Shown here in pieces: positions 25,417 to 33,315 of a stretch of DNA of 64,000 nucleotides. The stretch covers positions 1,240,001 to 1,304,000 of the forward strand of contig JAXLWK010000003.1 in assembly GCA_046328525.1 (NCBI GenBank). The letters run 5' to 3'. Under the pieces are notes generated by a model. That model was not told the DNA's origin and ran no database searches. It saw only the letters and a program-made list of their open reading frames with translations. Positions within the stretch are counted from its first letter, which is position 1. Each line of letters starts with the position of its first letter. Source of the stretch: JBDHWG01 sp046328525 (GTDB lineage: Bacteria; Chloroflexota; Anaerolineae; Epilineales; JAHCIE01). The translations under genes and the position numbers were made by a program.

Positions 25417-26766
25417 ATGCAGAACATCATCGCCGCCTTCAACGACCTCGCCGTAAGCCGCCCCGACCTGGCGGAGGAGTCCCAGGCGCTTCTGAACGAG
25501 ACGCTTATTCCGCGGCGGCTCCACTTTGGCGGGCGTCCCCTGGCGACGGTTCTGCGGCCCCACTTCCTCACCCCCGACGAGTACCGCACCATCCGCCAGG
25601 CGATGGCGACGTTGCTGGGCGCTTTCGCCCGCGCGTATGACCGCCTGATGGCCGACGCCGCCTTCCGCGCCCAGATGGACCTGACGCCGGAGGAAGAGGA
25701 CGTCATCCAGATTGACCCCGGCTACAAGACGCCGACACCCACCGGGCGCATGGACACCTTCTTCATCCACGGCGGCACGCTCCATTGCGTCGAGTACAAT
25801 GCAGAGACGCCGGCCGCGACGGCTTACGAAGACGTTCTCAGCGATGCCTTCCTCAATCTACCGCTCCTCTCCGAGTTCGGCAAGGACTACTACATCCAGC
25901 CCCTTGTGGGCCGCTGGCAGCTCGTGGGCGTGCTGCGCGATCTGTGGGCGGAGGCGGGCGGGCGCGGGCGGCCCCAGATCGCCATCGTGGACTGGGACCA
26001 CGTGCCGACCTACGCCGAGTTCGAGCTGTGGCAGGAATACTTCGCCACGCACGGCTACAAAGCCATCATCACGACGCCGGGGGCGTGCGAGTATCGCAAC
26101 GGGCATCTCTACAGCGGCGACTTCCGCATTGACGTCATCTACAAGCGCGTCCTCGGCAGCGAGCTGTTGGAGAAGTACGGCGTCAACCACCCCATCATCC
26201 ACGCCCTGCGCGACCACGCCGTGGTCATGTTCAACCCGTTCCGCTGCAAGCTCCTGCACAAGAAGATGAGCTTCGCCCTTCTCTCCGACAGCGCCAACCA
26301 CGCGATGTTCACGGCGGAGCAAGTCCGCGCGATCCACGCGCATATCCCGTGGACGCGCAAAGTCGCCGAGATGAAGACAACCTGGGACGGCGCGGAGATT
26401 GACCTCATTCCGCACATCCTGGCCGCGAAGGACAATCTCGTGCTGAAGCCGAACGACGAGTACGGCGGTAAGGGCGTCGTCATCGGCTGGGAAACGACGC
26501 CGAGCGAGTGGGAGGCGGCGGTTCAGGAAGCGCTGCGCTCGTCCTTCGTCGTGCAGGCCAAGGTCAACATCGCCCGCGAGGACTACCCGACGTGGAACGA
26601 CGGGCGCGTCGTGGTCGGCGAGCGGCTGGTGGACCTGGACCCGTTCCTGTGGCGGGGCGAGTATGCCCACGGCGCTCTGACTCGCCTCTCCGCGCAGACC
26701 CTCCTGAACGTGACCGCGGGCAGCGGCTCGACCGTGCCGACACTGCTCATATCGCCACGCGGCTAA
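25417..26766 (+). CDS. circularly permuted ATP-grasp protein
   Basis: 449 residues. It resembles the circularly permuted ATP-grasp group, in which the metal-binding half precedes the ATP lobe. GRMDTFFIHGGTLHCVEYNAE gives a Glu/Asn pair near residue 125. PQIAIVDWDHVPT, IDVIYKRVLGSELLEKYG and FNPFRCKLLHKKMSFALLSD follow. The Lys/Gly loop LVLKPNDEYGGKGVVIGWE comes late (~345), with FVVQAKVNIARED after it. Relatives co-occur with other amide-bond-forming enzymes and are thought to ligate or transfer peptidyl groups. It lies between the ATP-grasp ligase and the GCS2 ligase on the same strand. No substrate can be assigned. Confidence 0.83.
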   Translation: MQNIIAAFNDLAVSRPDLAEESQALLNETLIPRRLHFGGRPLATVLRPHFLTPDEYRTIRQAMATLLGAFARAYDRLMADAAFRAQMDLTPEEEDVIQIDPGYKTPTPTGRMDTFFIHGGTLHCVEYNAETPAATAYEDVLSDAFLNLPLLSEFGKDYYIQPLVGRWQLVGVLRDLWAEAGGRGRPQIAIVDWDHVPTYAEFELWQEYFATHGYKAIITTPGACEYRNGHLYSGDFRIDVIYKRVLGSELLEKYGVNHPIIHALRDHAVVMFNPFRCKLLHKKMSFALLSDSANHAMFTAEQVRAIHAHIPWTRKVAEMKTTWDGAEIDLIPHILAAKDNLVLKPNDEYGGKGVVIGWETTPSEWEAAVQEALRSSFVVQAKVNIAREDYPTWNDGRVVVGERLVDLDPFLWRGEYAHGALTRLSAQTLLNVTAGSGSTVPTLLISPRG

Positions 26767-26801
26767 TCGCCAGGCCCATCGCCGGGCCTATCGCCTGGGG
26801 A
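26767..26801. repeat. short 12-base tandem repeat between ligase genes
   Basis: Three imperfect units of ATCGCCRGGCCY type fill the 44-base gap before the GCS2 ligase gene and partly overlap its ribosome-binding region (GGGGAGAG). Confidence 0.4.
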
Positions 26802-26810
26802 GAGTGACTC

Positions 26811-27935
26811 ATGAAGCGACCGACCTTCAGCCTGGGTATCGAGGAAGAGTACCAGATCATAGACCCGGAGACTCGCGAGTTGCGCTCGTACATCACCGAG
26901 TTTCTGGAAGACGGGAAGCTGATCTTGCGCGAGCGCGAGATCAAGCCGGAGATGTTCCAGTCGGTCGTCGAGCTAGGAACGCCGGTGTGCGAGACGATCG
27001 CCGACGCGCGCCACGAGGTCGTCAACATGCGCTCGGCCATCGCGACCCTCGCCCAGCAGAAGGGCCTGACGATCGCGGCGGCCGGCACTCACCCCTTCTC
27101 CAGATGGGCCAAGCAAGAGGTCACGCCGTTCCCGCGCTACTACGGCGTCCTGGAAGACATGCAGTACATCGCGCGGCAGCTCCTCATCTTCGGCATGCAC
27201 GTGCACGTGGGCATCGAAGACCCAGAGTTGCGCATAGATATCTTCAACCAGGTGCGCTACATGCTGCCCCACATTCTTGCCCTCTCGACCTCGTCGCCCT
27301 TCTGGGAGGGGCAGAACACCGGCCTTAAGTCCTTCCGCAGCATCATCTTCGAGCAGTTCCCGCGCTCCGGCGTACCCGGCGAGTTCTCGTCGTGGGCCGA
27401 GTTCCAACGCTACATTGACCTCCTGGTGCGCACCAACTCGATTGACGACGGCAAGCGCATCTGGTGGGACGTGCGCATCCACCCCAGCTTCCCGACGCTC
27501 GAGTTCCGCGTGTGCGATATGTGCACCCGCGTCGAGGAAGTGCTGTGCCTGGCCGCCCTGTTCCAGGCCATCTGCGTCATGCTGTACCGCCTGCGCCGCG
27601 ACAACAAGCAATGGCGCATCTACCGCACCGAGCTGATCCAGGAGAACAAGTGGCGCGCGGTGCGCTACGGCATTGAAGGCAAGATGATTGACCTGGGCCG
27701 GCAGGCGGAGATGCAGACGCGGGACCTGATTCACGAGCTGGTGGCTCTGGTGGACCCGGTGCTGGACGACCTGGGATCCCGGCGCGAGGTGCAGTACGCC
27801 TTTCACATCCTGCGCACGGGCACGAGCGCCGACCGCCAGCTGGCGGTGTTCAACCGCACCGGCGGCGACCTGAAGGCCGTAGTGGATCACCTGGTGAGCG
27901 AGACGCTGGAAGGCGTCCCCGTCATGACGCGCTAA
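26811..27935 (+). CDS. carboxylate-amine ligase, GCS2/YbdK family
   Basis: 374 residues of the glutamate-cysteine ligase 2 family, glutamine-synthetase fold. FSLGIEEEYQIIDPETREL holds the N-terminal acidic metal ligands. LIFGMHVHVGIEDPE, STSSPFWEGQNTGLKSFRS and HPSFPTLEFRVCDMC are the conserved substrate and metal strands. E. coli YbdK has weak gamma-glutamylcysteine synthetase activity, and relatives join glutamate or other acids to varied amines. The stop TAA overlaps the ATG of the EamA exporter by one base (TAATG), so product formation and export may be coupled. It is the third ligase of different type in a row. The true substrates are unknown. Confidence 0.9.
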   Translation: MKRPTFSLGIEEEYQIIDPETRELRSYITEFLEDGKLILREREIKPEMFQSVVELGTPVCETIADARHEVVNMRSAIATLAQQKGLTIAAAGTHPFSRWAKQEVTPFPRYYGVLEDMQYIARQLLIFGMHVHVGIEDPELRIDIFNQVRYMLPHILALSTSSPFWEGQNTGLKSFRSIIFEQFPRSGVPGEFSSWAEFQRYIDLLVRTNSIDDGKRIWWDVRIHPSFPTLEFRVCDMCTRVEEVLCLAALFQAICVMLYRLRRDNKQWRIYRTELIQENKWRAVRYGIEGKMIDLGRQAEMQTRDLIHELVALVDPVLDDLGSRREVQYAFHILRTGTSADRQLAVFNRTGGDLKAVVDHLVSETLEGVPVMTR

Positions 27936-28801
27936 TGCCCGCCAGCGCCCTGGCGCTGCTCCTCATCTCGACGCTCACACACACCGCCTGGAATGCCTGG
28001 GTGAAAGGAAGCCGGGCCAAGCTATCGTTCCTGTGGCTTGGCCTGCTGGCGGCGATCGGCATCTATGCGCTGCCGGTGGCCCTCACCACCCCGCTGGCCG
28101 TGCCGAGCGGCGCGTGGCGCGTCCTGCTCCTCAGCGCCGTCTTTGAGACCGGCTACCTGGTCAGCATCACCCGCGCCTACACCGTCGGTGATCTGTCGCT
28201 GGTCTACCCCGTCGCACGCGGCTCCGCGCCCCTCATCATTGCCCTGGTCTCCGCCGCCCTGCTCACCGAGCGCCTGCCGGCGGCCGGCTATCTCGCCATC
28301 GGGCTGCTGACGGTCGGCATCTACTTCGTCAGTCTCGTCAGCCTGCGTGACGTCACGCGCCCGCTCAAGGCCATTCTCACCCCCGCCGCGCTGTGGGCGC
28401 TGCTGGCCGGCGTGTTCATCGCCGGCTACTCCACTGTCGACAAGGTCGGCGTCGGGCTGATGCCGCCGTCCGCCTACAACCTGTGGGTGTTCATCGCCAT
28501 GACACTGCTCGGCCTGCCGGTCGTTCTCTGGCTAGACGGCAGAACGATCATGGCGCGCACGGCCAGGACCGAGTGGCGGCGGGTGCTGGCCGGCGGCGTA
28601 TTTGTGATGGGGACGTACTTCCTGGTGCTGTGGGCGTTGAGCCTGGCGCCGGCGAGCTATGTCGGCGCGGTGCGCGGGGTGAGCGTGCTGCTCGGCTCGG
28701 TGTGGGGCTGGCGCTTCCTGGGGGAGAGACTTGGCGCGACGCGCATCGTCGGCGCGTGTCTCATGTTCGCGGGCCTGGTCGTGTTGGCGTTGGGCGGGTA
28801 A
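27935..28801 (+). CDS. EamA/DMT-family transporter
   Basis: 288 residues with ten hydrophobic helices in two repeated halves, the drug/metabolite transporter (EamA) pattern. Family-type segments are TRAYTVGDLSLVYPVARGSAP in half one and LAPASYVGAVRGVSVLLGSVWG in half two. Family members export amino acids, nucleosides or other small metabolites. Its ATG overlaps the GCS2 ligase stop, so it is almost certainly in the same operon; I infer that it exports the ligation product. It is convergent with the PBP gene, whose stop is immediately adjacent (28801/28802), leaving no room for a separate terminator. Confidence 0.87.
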   Translation: MPASALALLLISTLTHTAWNAWVKGSRAKLSFLWLGLLAAIGIYALPVALTTPLAVPSGAWRVLLLSAVFETGYLVSITRAYTVGDLSLVYPVARGSAPLIIALVSAALLTERLPAAGYLAIGLLTVGIYFVSLVSLRDVTRPLKAILTPAALWALLAGVFIAGYSTVDKVGVGLMPPSAYNLWVFIAMTLLGLPVVLWLDGRTIMARTARTEWRRVLAGGVFVMGTYFLVLWALSLAPASYVGAVRGVSVLLGSVWGWRFLGERLGATRIVGACLMFAGLVVLALGG

Positions 28802-30208
28802 TCAATCGCCGGACTGTAGGGCCGCCGCCAGCATCTTCTGGGCGATCGGCGCGGCCACCGTCGAGCCTTCGCCGCCGTTTTCCACGATCACCGCCACAAT
28901 GTAGCGTCGCCCCTTGTCCAGCGGGGCTTCGGCCAGGAACCAGGCGTGGGGCGCGGTGTTCGGCCCCGTCTCGGCCGTGCCGGTCTTACCACCCACCTGG
29001 ACGTTGGGGATGCGCGCGCCGCTGGCATAGCCGTCCGTCACGGCCACGCCCATGATGTTGCGCACCTGCTGCGCCGTCTGCGCGGTGATGGGCGTCGCCA
29101 GCGTCCCGGTCTGGGGAGCGCGAACCACGTTCCCCGCCTTGTCCTTGATTTCCTTGAGCAAATGCGGGGTCGGCATCTTGCCGTCGTTGGCGACCGTCGC
29201 CCCGATCATCGCCATCTCAATGGGCGTCACCTGAAGCTCGCCCTGGCCGAAGCCGGTCGAAGCCAGCAACACCTCATCGTAGAGGTCCTTGTTGGCGATC
29301 TGGCTCTTCGCCACGGGGATCTCCAGCGGTAGATCGCCGTCGGCGCGGAAGCGGCGCGCATAGTCCATGGTACGGTCTGCGCCTAGCTCCAGGGCCAGGC
29401 GGGCGAAGGTCAGGTTGCACGAGTAGCCGAAGGCGTGGGCCAGGTCGAACGAGTTGACGCCGGGCGGGTTGTTGTTGCAGCGGATCGGAAAGCCGCGCAC
29501 GTTGAGCGTCGCCGCCCCGTCGTCGAACTTCTGCTCCGGGCGCGTCACGCCGGCGTCGAGCGCCGAGGCGAGCGTAAACGTCTTCCACGTCGAGCCGGGC
29601 GGGTAGCGGCCCTGGGTGGCGCGGTTGAGAAGCGGCGCGGCGGGGTTGGCGCTGAGCTGGGCGAAGGTCTCGTCCAGGCGGTTCGGGTCATAGGTCGGGT
29701 GGCTCGCCATCGCCAGGATTTCGCCGTCGTTGTTCATCAGCACGATGGCGCCGCGCCGGTCGCCGAGCAGATTGTCGGCGACTTGCTGGAGCTTGAGGTC
29801 CAGGGTGAGTGACACGTCGCGGCCCACCGGCGCCTCGTGTAGGAAGCGCCAGCGCAGCGTCCCCATCGGGTCGGCGCCGCCGTAGCCGCGCAGGTCGTCG
29901 TTGAATGCCGCCTCGACGCCGGCGACGCCGTGCTTGGCGCTGAAGTAGCCCAGAACCGGCGCGAGGGACGGGTAGGTGTACACGCGCTGCGCACCGTCCG
30001 GCGTCATGCGCGTATCCGCGAGCACCTGGCCGTTGCGGTCAAGGATGCGGCCGCGCTGGATCTGCTGCTCCAGCAGCACCGTGCGCGCGTTGTTCGGCAG
30101 TGCCGTCAGATCGGGGCCGCGCACGAACGACCAGTAGGTCATGCCGACGGTCAAGAGGGCGAATAGTCCAATGAGAAAGCCGGCCACCCGGCCAATGTTG
30201 CGCGTCAT
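28802..30208 (-). CDS. penicillin-binding protein transpeptidase (PbpA-like)
   Basis: 468 residues. It cross-links peptidoglycan outside the membrane. One N-terminal membrane anchor (residues ~7-27) precedes a short dimerisation-type region with QRGRILDRNGQVLAD, then the transpeptidase domain. SxxK is in PPGSTWKTFT, SxN in FGYSCNLTFARL, and KTG in VGGKTGTAETG. Length and order match the PbpA partner of RodA in Actinobacteria and Chloroflexota. The upstream open frame is much longer, but the protein starts at ATG 30208, five bases after the FtsW/RodA stop, so translation is coupled to it. Confidence 0.93.
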   Translation of the reverse strand: MTRNIGRVAGFLIGLFALLTVGMTYWSFVRGPDLTALPNNARTVLLEQQIQRGRILDRNGQVLADTRMTPDGAQRVYTYPSLAPVLGYFSAKHGVAGVEAAFNDDLRGYGGADPMGTLRWRFLHEAPVGRDVSLTLDLKLQQVADNLLGDRRGAIVLMNNDGEILAMASHPTYDPNRLDETFAQLSANPAAPLLNRATQGRYPPGSTWKTFTLASALDAGVTRPEQKFDDGAATLNVRGFPIRCNNNPPGVNSFDLAHAFGYSCNLTFARLALELGADRTMDYARRFRADGDLPLEIPVAKSQIANKDLYDEVLLASTGFGQGELQVTPIEMAMIGATVANDGKMPTPHLLKEIKDKAGNVVRAPQTGTLATPITAQTAQQVRNIMGVAVTDGYASGARIPNVQVGGKTGTAETGPNTAPHAWFLAEAPLDKGRRYIVAVIVENGGEGSTVAAPIAQKMLAAALQSGD

Positions 30209-30213
30209 CTGAA

Positions 30214-31518
30214 TCAGCGTTTCTCGAGCGGCGGTATCTTGAGCAACAGCGCCAGCAACATATAGGACGTGATGAGCGAGCTGCCGCCGTAGCTCACAAA
30301 GGAGAGCGTGACGCCGGTTAGCGGAATGAGCTTGAGGTTGCCGCCGACGATGATGAGGGTCTGGACGGCCACGACCGCCGTCAGGCCGGTCGCCAGGAGC
30401 TGGCCGTACTCGTCCCGCGCCGTCATGGCAATGTGAAAGCCGCGCGCCGCGAGCAGCGCAAACAGCCCCAGCACGGCCATCGCGCCCATCAGCCCCCACT
30501 CCTCAGCGATGGCGTTGAAGATGTAGTCCGTGTGAACGGCGGGGATGTAATTCGCGTAGCCGTAGCCCAGCCCCTCGCCGAGCAAGCCGCCGGCGGCCAG
30601 GGCGATCAGGCCCTGGACGATCTGGAAGCCCTCGGCCTGGGACACGCTCCAAGGGTCGAGCAGGATGTCGAAGCGGGTGCGCACATAGCTAAACAGCCGC
30701 ACCACGGCGAACGCGCCGGCGGCGAACAGCGCCAGACCGACGACCACGTAGCGCGCACGCCCTGTCGCTGCGTAGAGCATGACCAGGAACACCGAGAAGA
30801 AGAGCAGCGCCTGGCCGAGGTCGCGGTGCAACACGAACAGCAGCATGGAGAGACCCCACATGGCGAGCATGCCGATGACCGCCTGGGGCTGCGGGATGCG
30901 TAGCGCGCCCCACGCCACGCTGTACGACGGGTTCATGAGCTGCTCGCGGTGGCGCTCCAGGAAGCCGGCCAGGAAGACGACGAGCAGGATGCGCACCAGC
31001 TCCGGCGGCTGGAAGGTGAAGCCGCCGATGCCGATCGAAGGCAGATTCGGTCCCGCTCCCCCACTCCCCCCTGCCAGCAGCGTCAGCGCCAGCAACACGA
31101 GACCCACTGCGCCCCAGAAGTACGGGTAGCGGCGCAGCCAGCGCAGGTCCGGCGGCATGAACACGACGATGGCGACGAACGCGGCAATGGACAGGATGAA
31201 CCAGTTGAACTGGCGCGACGCCAGCGTCGGTGCGAGCCGATACGTCATCACCAGGCCGAGGGCTTGCAGGCAGCCGACAATCGGGAGCAGGAACGGGTCG
31301 GCCCACGGCGCGCGCCACACCAGCGCAAAGTGCGCGACTAGTAGCCCGCCCATCAGACCGAAGGCAGGCCACAGGTCAACGGGCGTAGGCATGCGGTCGC
31401 GCAGCACCATCGTCAGCAGCGCAAAGCCCCCGATGGCGAGGGCCATCGGGAACAGGAGCAAGCCTAGCTCGCGCCAGCGAAAGCTCGCGCCACTGACCGC
31501 CGCGCTCCGTGCCGCCAT
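30214..31518 (-). CDS. FtsW/RodA/SpoVE-family peptidoglycan glycosyltransferase
   Basis: 434 residues with ten or more membrane helices. SEDS-family segments are seen: IVVFMPPDLRWLRRYPYFWG, FTFQPPELVRILLVVFLAGF with the conserved Gln-Pro-x-Glu region, HRDLGQALLFFSVF, and AVHTDYIFNAIAEEWGLMGA. SEDS proteins polymerise lipid II and work with a class B PBP. Here that partner follows five bases downstream. Whether it serves elongation (RodA) or division (FtsW) cannot be told; pairing with a PbpA-type PBP rather than ftsI and mur genes favours a RodA or sporulation-like role. The start lies seven bases after the MTA phosphorylase stop. Confidence 0.93.
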   Translation of the reverse strand: MAARSAAVSGASFRWRELGLLLFPMALAIGGFALLTMVLRDRMPTPVDLWPAFGLMGGLLVAHFALVWRAPWADPFLLPIVGCLQALGLVMTYRLAPTLASRQFNWFILSIAAFVAIVVFMPPDLRWLRRYPYFWGAVGLVLLALTLLAGGSGGAGPNLPSIGIGGFTFQPPELVRILLVVFLAGFLERHREQLMNPSYSVAWGALRIPQPQAVIGMLAMWGLSMLLFVLHRDLGQALLFFSVFLVMLYAATGRARYVVVGLALFAAGAFAVVRLFSYVRTRFDILLDPWSVSQAEGFQIVQGLIALAAGGLLGEGLGYGYANYIPAVHTDYIFNAIAEEWGLMGAMAVLGLFALLAARGFHIAMTARDEYGQLLATGLTAVVAVQTLIIVGGNLKLIPLTGVTLSFVSYGGSSLITSYMLLALLLKIPPLEKR

Positions 31519-31525
31519 CCGCCGC

Positions 31526-32425
31526 TCAATCCTCGCCGGACGCGCCGGCTGGTGGGAAGTATTTGTCGAGGAACAGGCCGAGACGCTGCCTCACCTCTGG
31601 CTGGATCGCGTCCGGCGATGTGGCGATGGCCGCGCCGAGGGCGTCGCCGCAGCCGGCGTCACACTTCAACTCGACCACGCGCGGGATGACCGCCTTGAGG
31701 ACGCGCTGCGCCGTGGCGACGTTCTGGTTCAGGTTGCGAATGACGATCTCCGCCGTCACCGGCTCCTCGCTCTCGTGCCAGACGTCATAATCCGTCACCA
31801 TCGCCAGCACGCCGTAATCCATCTCGGCCTCGCGCGCCAGTTTCGCTTCGGGGATGGCCGTCATGCCGATGATGTCAAAGCCCATGGTGCGGTAGAAGCG
31901 CGACTCGGCCTTGGTGGAAAACTGCGGCCCTTCGATTACCACCATTGTGCCGCCATCATGCACCTTGGTGTCGGCGGCCTCTTTGCTCGCCAGGTAGAGC
32001 GCTCGCCGCATCGCGCCGCAGAATGGGTCGGCGATGCCAACATGGGCGACGATGCCGTTCTCAAAGAAGCTGCTGGGGCGGCCCTTGGTCCGGTCGAAGA
32101 TCTGGTCCGGGATCACGATGTCCAGTGGCTTGATCTTGCGGCGCAGACTGCCGACGGCGCTGACGGCGATCAGATGGCGGACGCCCAACGACTTCAGTGC
32201 GTAGATATTGGCGCGGACGGGAAGCTCGCCTGGTGTGAGGCGGTGGCCGCGGCCGTGGCGCGGGAGAAAGGCGACGCGCTGTCCGCTGAGTGTGCCAATG
32301 CTTATCACGTCGCTCGGCGAGCCAAACGGCGTCTCCACGCGGATCTCCTCGACATCAATCAGGTCCGGCATGTGATAAAGGCCGCTTCCGCCGATGACGC
32401 CAATCAGGGCCTTGGGGTCACTCAT
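31526..32425 (-). CDS. mtnP: S-methyl-5'-thioadenosine phosphorylase
   Basis: 299 residues. It phosphorolyses methylthioadenosine to adenine and methylthioribose-1-phosphate in methionine salvage. GVIGGSGLYHMPDL at the start, FLPRHGRGHRLTPGELPVRAN, SAVGSLRRKIKPLDIVIPDQ, VIEGPQFSTKAES and IGMTAIPEAKLAREAEMDYG with late TDYDVW are the known blocks of the trimeric MTAP family. The usual discriminating His in PRHGRGH is kept, which favours MTA over hypoxanthine/guanine substrates. It is first in a run with the SEDS and PBP genes, spaced by seven and five bases, an odd partnership that may be only positional. Confidence 0.93.
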   Translation of the reverse strand: MSDPKALIGVIGGSGLYHMPDLIDVEEIRVETPFGSPSDVISIGTLSGQRVAFLPRHGRGHRLTPGELPVRANIYALKSLGVRHLIAVSAVGSLRRKIKPLDIVIPDQIFDRTKGRPSSFFENGIVAHVGIADPFCGAMRRALYLASKEAADTKVHDGGTMVVIEGPQFSTKAESRFYRTMGFDIIGMTAIPEAKLAREAEMDYGVLAMVTDYDVWHESEEPVTAEIVIRNLNQNVATAQRVLKAVIPRVVELKCDAGCGDALGAAIATSPDAIQPEVRQRLGLFLDKYFPPAGASGED

Positions 32426-32513
32426 GACTTCTCCTTGGATGAGCGCTGTGCTTGAATGTATAACGCATCTCGCGTACCATTCCGTTCCATGCAGTATGTA
32501 CTAACCTGGGAAG

Positions 32514-32519
32514 TATAAT
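32514..32519 (+). promoter_or_regulatory. -10 box TATAAT before the GNAT gene
   Basis: A perfect -10 hexamer 31 bases before the start, in the divergent gap with mtnP. No good -35 is seen at 15-19 bases. Confidence 0.4.
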
Positions 32520-32549
32520 CCAAGCAGTACGGAGTGGCAACGAAGAGCA

Positions 32550-33308
32550 ATGGACACAGACGCCCGCGTGGTGCGCGAGATCGAGGAATTGGCGATGAAC
32601 GCCTGGCCCGCCGCCATCACCCAAACCCTCGACGGCTGGCGGCTGCGCTTCAATTGGGGCGTGACCTCGCGCGCCAACTCCGTCTGGCCGAACGACGCTG
32701 GAACGGAGCTATCGCTGGACGAGCGGCTGCGCATCGTCGCCGACTTCTACACGCGGCGAGATGCCCCGCCTCAGTACCAGATTTCACCGGCCGCTTGCCC
32801 ACCGCATCTTGACGCGCGGCTCGCGCAGCTAGGCTACGCCGTTCATTCACTGACCTGTGTTCAAACGGCGAGCCTGACGGACGTGCTGGACGCATCCTCG
32901 CAGACGGGGAACGTCCACGTCGCGCACACGTGTACCGATGCGTGGTTCGAAGCCTACGCCCAGGCGGAAGGGGCGAATGCGCAGAGCGCGGTGCTGCGGC
33001 GTGGGATCGTCGAGCGAATCGGTCCGCGGGTGGCGTTTGCGCAGCTCAACCTGGGCGACGAAACGGCGGCGGTCGGCATGGGCGTGCTGGAGCGGGGCTG
33101 GCTCGGCATCTTCAACATGTCAACGCACCCGGCGTGCCGCCGCCGTGGCGCTGCAACCGCAGTCCTCGGCGCAATGGCGCGATGGGCGGCGGAAAACGGG
33201 GCGACCCGCGCCTACCTCCAGGTTGTGGATAGCAACGCACCGGCGCGCGGGCTGTACGAGGGCCTCGGTTTCAAGACGCTGTACCATTACCATTACCGAA
33301 AGGCGTGA
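32550..33308 (+). CDS. GNAT-family acetyltransferase
   Basis: 252 residues. The N-terminal ~120 are a divergent half-domain (AWPAAITQTLDGWRLRFNWG); the C-terminal half is the acetyl-CoA binding GNAT core. THPACRRRGAATAVLGAMARW is the R-x-x-G-x-A pyrophosphate loop, and YLQVVDSNAPARGLYEGLGF is the last conserved motif. The overall plan resembles proteins annotated as N-acetyltransferases of amino-acid or antibiotic type with an N-terminal duplicated fold. The substrate cannot be read. The GH3 hexosaminidase gene follows after seven bases, so a cell-wall sugar or peptide link is conceivable but unproven. Confidence 0.85.
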   Translation: MDTDARVVREIEELAMNAWPAAITQTLDGWRLRFNWGVTSRANSVWPNDAGTELSLDERLRIVADFYTRRDAPPQYQISPAACPPHLDARLAQLGYAVHSLTCVQTASLTDVLDASSQTGNVHVAHTCTDAWFEAYAQAEGANAQSAVLRRGIVERIGPRVAFAQLNLGDETAAVGMGVLERGWLGIFNMSTHPACRRRGAATAVLGAMARWAAENGATRAYLQVVDSNAPARGLYEGLGFKTLYHYHYRKA

Positions 33309-33315
33309 CCAGGCC

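Noticed and set aside
30209..30499. N-terminal extension of the PBP
   Set aside because: It overlaps FtsW/RodA in another frame; the membrane anchor and start at 30208 fit the family.
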